Source of the DNA: Pelargonium nanum | Taxonomy: Eukaryota > Streptophyta > Magnoliopsida > Geraniales > Geraniaceae | Direction of reading: 5' to 3' | Assembly (NCBI GenBank): GCA_036897485.1 | Contig: JAYMTF010001034.1 | Location: 1 to 27,046 of the forward strand | DNA: 27,046 nt | Part shown: one piece after another, positions 19,899-27,046 of the stretch | Layout: each line of letters opens with the position of its first letter | Numbering within the stretch: position 1 is the first letter of the stretch | Position numbers and translations under genes: made by a program | Notes under the pieces: generated by a model | Seen by the model: only the letters and a program-made list of their open reading frames with translations | The model's database searches: none | Told to the model about the DNA's origin: nothing

Positions 19899-21589
19899 AT
19901 GGAGGGAAATGGGATCACTGAGGAAGCAGCAAACATACTTGCGCTGCCGCCTCCCCCTTCTTTAATTGTAGCATTGGCTATCAATGGAAATAGAAAAAGC
20001 AAATATGTTGTCAGTTGGGCATTGGAGAAGTTTATTCCCGAAGGAAACGTTGTCTTCAAGTTGTTACACATCCGCCCGAGGGTAACTGGAGTCCCTACGC
20101 CATGTAAGTTCTGTTTACTTGAGATAGTCTAACATGTTATAACTTATTAGAACCAGAACTGGATTGACCTAGCCTAAAAAAACTTTTTTTTCATAGTTTA
20201 TAGAACCATGATACCTTGATTGAAACTACATATGTGAGCTGCACATAAAGTACATCGCTATCCTAGAAAGCTAGCTTGTAATCATTTCTGCGACCTAGAA
20301 AGTTAATTTCATTACTTGTATGAAAGAAATGGACAGTTATATTTGGCCTGAACCTAGCCTCGTCTGACATTTAGTTGTCCTTCCAGTGGGAAACTTGATT
20401 CCTCTTTCACAAGCAAGGGAAGATGTAGCTGCTGCGTATAAGAAAGAGGTGGAGTGGAAGACAACTGAAATGCTTCTTCCTTATAAGAAACTGTGTGCGC
20501 AAAAAAAGGTGAAGTCTTCTTGCTTGTTGAAATTTGTGACCAAGTCAAACCGGGGGAACAAGAACTTATATTCCTTTGGTTCTGGCCATAGGTGCAAGTA
20601 GAAGTTTTGGTAATTGAATCTGACGATGTACCAAATTCCATAGCTGAGGAAGTTACAAAGTGCTTTATCAATAAGCTTGTTATCGGAGCTCCGTCCCATA
20701 GCATCTTTACAAGGTACTTATGCCGCATGCTAGTATATGTCATAAATGTTATGCGGGAAGTTTTCTATTGAATACTCAGAAAGTTGTATCTATCTACATC
20801 TCACAACGATTCTCCCCTACCTACTAGCATGGTCATAACGACTGATATGAAATTACCATTCGTGCTGGATTAGAAAACCAAACAAGCTTTACATGATGCT
20901 TAGTAGGGAATACGTGTTTGGAATAGGCAAATTACTGCATAATCAAGTGGTTCCATAGTTCTACATACAGTTTGAGGGTCTATATATGATATTTCTTTAT
21001 CGTCTCTTATTTATATCCATTTACACCATGAACATTCTTATTACCAATATCGTTTTTGTAGGAAGCTTAAGAGACAAAGTATGTCACGAAGAATCTCAGT
21101 ACGTGCTCCAAGCTTTTGTACAGTTTATGCAGTTTCAAAAGGAAAAATATCATCCATTCGTCCTTCAGATTTAGAGACAGTCGGAAGCACAAAAGATTGT
21201 AGTAGTGAAACGAGCTGTTTTACCAACAGTTCTTCAAGTGGTGCTTCCAGTTGGCAAACAGGTAATTGTACCTTACTTTCATCTGTGCTGAATCTATTTA
21301 TGATGAACGAGTGTATAGAAGATGTTTTGCTTTGTATATACATGAAACAGTGGTACTAGAGAACATGTCATAAAAAGTTTCAGCGGTCATTAAACATATT
21401 CGGATTTGATGATCAAACTGTGTGAACTACCAGTTCTGTCAGTTTAGTGACTGAGCAGTTAGCAATACACCAGTGGTTCCCATAGAGGTACAGGGTTCTG
21501 TAGTCCAGGATGCAACTTTTGCTATAGAAAATAAGAAGTATATCCAAATTCTCCTAATAAATTATTACTTACAATGCATGTTCAATATT

Positions 21590-21658
<69 letters not shown>

Positions 21659-24600
21659 GTCTGGATGCCCTCTTAACTATATCTGTGTGTTGTTCAAGAT
21701 GTTAGACGTGAGTATTCCCAGGCTTGACTATATTTATCAGTAATTTCATGTTGAGTTGGATTTGGAGATTATACCCTCCAAGTTGATAATTTATGCAGAA
21801 AGTGGTTTTGACCCATCTTTTTCTGTACCTGGAATCACAGACCTGGGCTCAGTTGCTTCATCCTCTCATTACCGTTCACCTTCCCTACCAATGCAGCGAT
21901 TTCGAGCTCTCTCTACTATGAACCAAACCGTTCTCCATACAAGAACAAGTTCACTTGCATCCGATCATTCGAGGTGCCAGTCTCTGGATATCGATGGAGG
22001 AAGTGATGTTTATAAAGGACACGTGTTCAGTAAAAATTATAGTAACATAAGCTTGTCAACAGAAACTCAATCATGGATTTCTGATCAAGCATCCAGCTCA
22101 GATGTGCTCACAGATGATTCGTCATCTGCAAGCCAGGTAGTTTGTTCACTATCTTTTGACCATATGTACTCAGTGACGATGAATTGCCATATTGCTAGAA
22201 ATGTTTCAGAATAATTGTTTTCTTATGTCTTTGAATGACTAGTTCTAATTCATCAAAGAAAAAATCCACATTGATATTTAACTTTTTGCAATGCTGAAGT
22301 ATTTTTTATTTGAAATTGTATTCAGGCAAATATCAACTTTGAGCTAGAAAAGCTGAGAATTGAACTTAGGCATGTTCGAGGAATGTATGCTGTAGCTCAA
22401 AGCGAAACAATTGATGCTTCTCGAAAGGTTAGCATTGATATCCTGATCTTTTCCAGACATGTTTTTTTCTTCTTCTTCCTCCTTGTGTGTATTCATTTTC
22501 TACTACCTAAAGGTAAAGAAAATGTCTGTTGGACCTTTGATTATGACTGGATTCAGTATCACGATGAAATTAAATGAAATCCACCAGTAACTATCATTTA
22601 GTTTAGAGGCACATGTCCTACTTTTGCTCTCACACGACAAATTTCTCCACGGTTCCTTTCCAAACAAAGTAACACACATCTACATTGATTGTTAGCAGCT
22701 GAGCAACTTAAACAGCCGTCGGTTAGAGGAAGCTATGAAGTTGAAGGAGATGCACTCAAGGGAAGAAAAAGCGTATGAATTGGCAAAACAAGAGAAGGAA
22801 AAATATGAAGCTGCGAAAATGGAAGCAGAGTTTGTGATGCTATGTGCTGAAGGGGAAGCTTCAGAAAGAAGAGAGGCTGAGATGGAAGCCTTGCGTGATG
22901 CCAAAGAGAAAGAAAAGCTTGAACATGCTCTAGTAGGTTCTCTTCAGCAATACCACAAATTCTCGTGGGAAGAGATAGTGTCTGCCACTTCATCATTCTC
23001 TGAAAATCTTAGGATTGGAAAGGGAGCATATGGCACTGTCTACAAATGTATTTTGCATCATACTACCGCAGCCGTGAAAGTTCTACATTCGAAAGAGGGT
23101 CATGAATCTAAGCAATTCCAGCAGGAGGTATGAAACTTTCTGGATTAAGTTGACGAAACTGCAGCTGTTATTAGGACTTGATTTATAATAATCAAATGCT
23201 ATTTGGGGCGTGGGAAGTTAGTCTTTGTATTGACTCATTGCTAAAACCAAATTTTATAGCATATACACTTAAATTTTGAATGATGAATCCTTGTCTCCTA
23301 AGTCCTAGCTGTTCAGTTAATTATATTCTCATATAGAGAATCAGAGGTATATGTTTATTTCAAGCAATAAATGTTGAACACTTGAACTCAGTTTACTTTA
23401 GCTAGTATAAATGTTTGCTTAGTGTCTGTGAGGTACGTGAACGTATCTGTGCGCTGAGAAGTACTTTATTAACTTTCTTTTCCCTTTTCTCGATATGATG
23501 AATGCAACTCTTAATTTGGTGCACTAATATTGTTGTAGCATAAACTGTAAGGAAGAGTACCCCTCCCAAACTTTTCCAGTGAAGAATTATTGATGATTTC
23601 TACTGCTTTGCAGCTTGAAGTCTTGAGCAAAATTCGTCATCCACATTTGCTCCTCCTTCTCGGAGCATGTCCTGAACGTGGTTGTCTTATATACGAGTAC
23701 ATGGAGAATGGTAGCCTGGAAGACAGATTGTTCCGAAAAAACAACACACCTCCTATACCATGGTTCAAAAGGTACCAGATTGCTTGGGAGGTAGCGTCAG
23801 CTCTAGTCTTTCTTCACAACTCAAAGCCAAAACAAATCATTCACCGTGATTTGAAACCAGCGAACATCTTGCTTGATCATAACTTTGTGAGCAAGATTGG
23901 TGATGTTGGTCTGTCTACCATGGAATTCTCTGCATCCACTGTGTACGAGGACACAGGCCCTGTTGGAACTCTTTGTTACATAGATCCTGAGTACCACAGG
24001 AGTGGGTTAATCTCTCCAAAATCCGATGTTTATGCTTTTGGAATGGTAATTTTGCAGTTGCTTACCGGACAGCCAGCCATTGCTCTGGCCCATAAGGTGG
24101 AGATGGCAATCAGCAATGATAGTTTGGTAGAGATATTGGACCCGGAAGGTGGGGAATGGCCAACTGAAGAAACTAAGGAATTAGCTATGCTGGGACTAAG
24201 TTGCGCAGAGCTTCTACGTAAAGATAGGCCTGATTTGAAAGATCAGATACTTCCTGCATTAGAAAAGTTGCGAGAAGTAGCTGATAGAGCTACACATTCA
24301 TCTTCTGGTGTTTCCCTACCTCCTAACCACTTCATTTGCCCAATAATTAAGGTATGCTCATACATCTGATTCTCTAATGCCCATTTGTTAACTGATACGT
24401 ATTATTTTGGTAAGCAAAAAGGTATAATTTTACGTAAGGGATTTTATAGTTCTATACTAAATGTGATGGCAAAGAAATCCCATAATCTGGTATGATTTGG
24501 ATTCACATAAGTCTGGTCAGGCTTAATGGTTCGATTTGTCATTATGATATTGAACTCACTAACTTTTTCTGTCAAAAACAAAGGAAAAAGAAGCCAGCCT

Positions 24601-24861
24601 CTCTTAATCTTTTTGTTGCACGCACGCATTGTCGTTACTAATTTGAATTGGGTGTGTCATTTGCAAATAATGCAGGAAGTAATGGATGATCCCTATGTTG
24701 CTGCGGATGGATACACTTACGACTGCAAAGCTATTGAGAAATGGCTGGAAGAGAATGACAAGTCCCCAGTGACAAATCTGCCTTTGCCAAACAAGAATCT
24801 CATACCAAATTATACCCTTCTTTCTGCTATTATGGAGTGGAAATCCAAAAGACAACAGTAG
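19899..24861 (+). CDS. U-box E3 ubiquitin ligase with UspA and protein kinase domains (PUB34/35/51/52-like), 9 exons
   Basis: Exons: 19899-20103, 20387-20508, 20592-20713, 21062-21261, 21799-22136, 22326-22427, 22699-23127, 23614-24351, 24676-24861. All introns are GT-AG, phases agree, 2442 bp, 813 residues, usual for the class. Residues about 18-155 are a universal-stress-protein domain (IVALAINGNRKSKYVVSWAL, then NKLVIGAPSHSIFTR). A Ser-rich linker runs to about 329 and a charged coiled coil (EKAYELAKQEKEKYEAAKME) from about 330 to 450. The kinase has Gly loop IGKGAYGTVYKC (469-480), Lys490 (AVKV), catalytic IIHRDLKPANILLD (HRD at 583-585) and metal-binding Asp603 in GDVG, where DFG has Val for Phe. 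The U-box starts near FICPIIK (746-752) and continues EVMDDPYVAADGYTYD to the end, KSKRQQ. Such proteins transfer ubiquitin with an E2 and are linked to stress signalling. The exact orthologue is not settled, so no symbol is given. No lesion is seen. Confidence 0.95.
21592..21654. repeat. Compound (CT)n(CA)n microsatellite in intron 4 of the U-box gene
   Basis: About 14 CT units (21592-21620) run directly into about 17 CA units (21621-21654). It lies in the 537-bp intron between exons 4 and 5, on the pyrimidine-rich strand of the transcript, about 145 bases before the acceptor. Confidence 0.95.
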
Positions 24862-24878
24862 CACATGTCCATATTTTT

Positions 24879-25124
24879 TCAGGTTTTGACTCTTGCATTA
24901 TTATCTTCCTTTTCTTTTGCTTTCCGGTTCCAACACCTCATATGTGCATATATATGTGTTTGCGCGAGCGTATCAGGTTGTATATGTAGTATTACATTAC
25001 TAATATATATACCAGATTTGATGTGATCATAGTCATTAGCGTTGAACCGGATTTGGTAGATGATGAATGCTAGTACTAAGGCAATAGCAAAAACTGTGTA
25101 GAAGGATCCAGCTATGGAAGCCAA
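24879..25124 (-). CDS. Hypothetical short membrane-type frame, doubtful
   Basis: A minus-strand frame of 81 codons starts MASIAGSFYTVFAIALVLAF and continues IIYQIRFNAND, a plausible single membrane-spanning segment (about residues 8-25). The start codon lies 8 bases after the stop of the frame at 25132, in another frame. No family is recognised. The tail after about residue 37 is low in protein-like character, and a donor-like gt near 25017 could end an exon there. It may be the last part of the same minus-strand gene, a remnant, or chance. Confidence 0.2.
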   Translation of the reverse strand: MASIAGSFYTVFAIALVLAFIIYQIRFNANDYDHIKSGIYISNVILHIQPDTLAQTHIYAHMRCWNRKAKEKEDNNARVKT

Positions 25125-25131
25125 TGAAATA

Positions 25132-25529
25132 TTAGTGGCTAAGACTTAGCCAAGACACAAACAGACGGGCGGTCTGCGCCCACAAATTCTTTGGGACGGT
25201 CTTTATCCTACCAATTGAGTCATGTAAATACTTGATGGCACTCTTGAGGGATAGATTTGGAGTGTCGCCGGTAGGACATCTTGCTTTCACCACAAACCCG
25301 TCTTTCCTTGGAACCACCCTCCAAGCATACTCTGCAGAATGTGGGCAGACTAGAGCAATAAAGTGCGTCTCGGCATCCATATAATGCAACAGCAAATCAC
25401 AGTTGATGCCCATGATGCCACAAGCTAACTTGTATATTTGGGAGATCCTAAAATCCATTCTTGAGAGCTTCTTGTATATTTTGGAGATCCTAAAGTTGAT
25501 TCTGCAGCCACAACCTGTTGTTGCTGATT
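25132..25529 (-). pseudogene. Hypothetical minus-strand coding remnant or exon, unknown family
   Basis: The minus strand is open from an acceptor-like ttttccag (AG at 25531-25530) to a stop at 25132-25134. The first internal Met is at 25458. The text is protein-like: CDLLLHYMDAETHFIALVCP, AEYAWRVVPRKDGFVVKARC, then LKSAIKYLHDSIGRI and ending LFVSWLSLSH. Two similar 14-residue units, NFRISKIYKKLSRM and DFRISQIYKLACGI, follow each other in frame. I do not recognise the family. No upstream exon with a start was found, so it may be a truncated gene, a terminal exon, or a 108-residue gene from 25458. Confidence 0.4.
25423..25500. repeat. In-frame tandem duplication of about 42 bp
   Basis: cttgtatatttgggagatcc (from about 25429) and cttgtatattttggagatcc (from about 25471) are near copies, each followed by taaa. 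The period is a multiple of three, so the minus-strand reading frame is kept and the peptide unit is doubled. Confidence 0.75.
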
Positions 25530-25729
25530 CTGGAAAATAAATGTAGAGCTGTATTCATGTTGAATCATGATAATCCCCATGCAAGACCAATTCTTGCAAT
25601 ACATGTGAATTCTATAATGAAAGTGGTTTCATGAATGAGAGCAATATTCATCACAGGCAAACACCATGTATTCATGTTGGAGTATTGTAGGTGTCATGAG
25701 GAATTGGGATCATAATAAGCTGGCCTACT

Positions 25730-25905
25730 GGTATAGCCCCAAAATTCAAAACATGTCTAGAACATGACATTTCAAATGACAAATCTTGTCATTTGAAGTT
25801 CTATGATTTCTCAAACATTATATTTGTATTTGAAATACAACATTTCAAATCAAAAATTTCAAATGATGAATTTCAAATCAAATTCATGTTCCCAAATACA
25901 TCCTT
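25730..25905. repeat. Hairpin-rich MITE-like segment
   Basis: ttcaaatgacaa (25771-25782) and ttgtcatttgaa (25786-25797) form a perfect 12-bp stem with a 3-base loop. Downstream, ttgtatttgaaatacaa is a second palindrome, and the word atttcaaat recurs several times to about 25880. The segment ends near gttcccaaatacatcc. Typical of degenerate AT-rich foldback elements; the class is not determined. Confidence 0.5.
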
Positions 25906-27046
25906 AGTTAATTGTAAATGACCAAAACTGTTTCACAACATATTGGCTATTCTATAGTTGTTTCGTTGGATACACACGTAGTTTGAATTATTTTTGTCGG
26001 ATACATATAAATTACACTAGATTGTGAACTCGTGCAACGTAAGGAGTAATATGATAATATTAAAACATAGTACTAATTGATTATTAGAAAAAATGCAGAT
26101 GACCACTATGATTTATTTACTCCAAAAAGAGGAGTGTATAGTTCTTTTTTTCAAATAAAAAAAAACACACAAGCTTGCAAATGATCATTCTGTTTGTGAA
26201 ATATAACGGATTTCTAAAAAAATAATTCATAATGATCATTTCACCCTTGTGTCCATTGTTCTTGGCGTTCTTCATTTTATTCTTGTTGTTTTGAGATTTT
26301 CAATTTGTGCCACATGGTGGGTTGTTACTGGTTGAGGCTAGGATCGGGTGTACTATAGACGCATGAGCCATGTGGAATCTCTGAGACGAATCGCCTATGG
26401 CCATCTTCACCATTTTTCGTTCTACTGATGCGTCATGCTCTTATTGACTGGAGATTTTGGGCCGAAAACGTGTGTAGCATAGACCCGTAACCGTGAGCTC
26501 GGTGGTCATTCCGAGCGAGATCAGGTGCAACCACGCTCACGAAGGGGAGTCGTAGTTGTGCTCACGTGGGGAGTCCTAATTAGCGTGTGGGGCATGTGTC
26601 AACTTCATTTTGTTCTTCTTCATTTTTATGTTTTTTTTTATTTACATTTTTGGGTATTTCCGTATTTGTGTAACTCAACTCATCAATTGACCATTGTAAC
26701 AAAATTAATAAATTAAGAAGTATATATTTCAAAATTTTTTAAATGTACAAATTTCACGACATAATATTAATATGATAAATACATTAAACATTAGTTCAAC
26801 CAACACATCTCATTTGCTCATTGACTAAAAAAATCTTATATTATTTAAATATTAAAATTGTGAAGAGAATATAATTAATTCGTGAAAATGAACTCATTTT
26901 CAAATAATTAGTGTTTAGCATATTAAAATTATATTTAAAATTTTTGTTATTTTAAATTACTAAAGAATAATAAATTTTAATTAATTGACTAAATGAATTC
27001 AACAGTACAAAACTTACGTTAAGTAAACTAAATTCTCAACCTCACA
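25906..27046. other. AT-rich intergenic DNA, no gene seen
   Basis: Apart from a moderately GC-richer patch at about 26310-26590 (no coding frame of note), this is AT-rich spacer with poly-A/T runs, becoming extremely AT-rich after 26690. A 63-codon plus-strand frame at 26525-26716 has no family resemblance. Confidence 0.5.

Noticed and set aside
20354..20743. 129-codon minus-strand frame
   Set aside because: Antisense to exons 2 and 3 of the U-box gene, whose plus-strand reading is well supported.
22692..22996. Minus-strand Ser/Leu-rich frames of 70 and 87 codons
   Set aside because: Antisense images of the Lys/Glu-rich coiled coil in exon 7.
1..27046. CRISPR array, operon structure, bacterial promoters
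   Set aside because: Spliced plant genes and plant transposons throughout; the tandem repeats seen are microsatellites, with no spacer-repeat layout.
1..27046. tRNA, rRNA or snoRNA genes
   Set aside because: No full cloverleaf or rRNA block was recognised by eye; the A/B-box pair at 18490-18525 belongs to the SINE. A tRNAscan-SE run would be decisive.

Overview
The window looks like nuclear DNA of a flowering plant, most likely a dicot. It is AT-rich, its two full genes have many short exons with GT-AG introns, and both encode plant-type proteins. The spaces between them hold plant transposons: copia, gypsy, Mutator-like and a tRNA-derived SINE. I cannot name the species from the sequence.

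Layout. (1) 421-4577: a short-LTR Ty1/copia element in plus orientation, dead in pol. In the gag position its open frame encodes a GRP7-type RNA-recognition motif (RRM) instead of a recognisable gag; this is the most unusual object in the window. (2) 4585-8665: a TE graveyard with a minus-strand Mutator-like (MuDR/MULE) transposase relic (about 5590-7400) and a minus-strand Ty3/gypsy RT/RNase H fragment (about 7995-8660). (3) 9329-17578: a complete 13-exon gene for ceramide kinase (ACD5/CERK type), 610 codons, with a GC-AG last intron and a long intron 8 that holds an unexplained coding-like segment. (4) 18316-18550: a SINE-like insertion in minus orientation with perfect 13-bp target-site duplications. 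(5) 19899-24861: a complete 9-exon gene for a UspA / protein kinase / U-box E3 ligase, 813 codons, probably with an untranslated leader exon upstream. (6) 24862-27046: a poorly understood minus-strand coding remnant (25132-25529), a hairpin-rich MITE-like segment and AT-rich intergenic DNA.

The two host genes lie head-to-tail on the plus strand about 2.3 kb apart and each should have its own promoter. Ceramide kinase lowers free ceramide and restrains programmed cell death, while UspA-kinase-U-box proteins couple a kinase to ubiquitin ligation. Both belong to stress and defence biology, but nothing here shows that they act together. All exon borders were set by hand from reading frame, splice dinucleotides and family knowledge. 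No search or alignment program was run.
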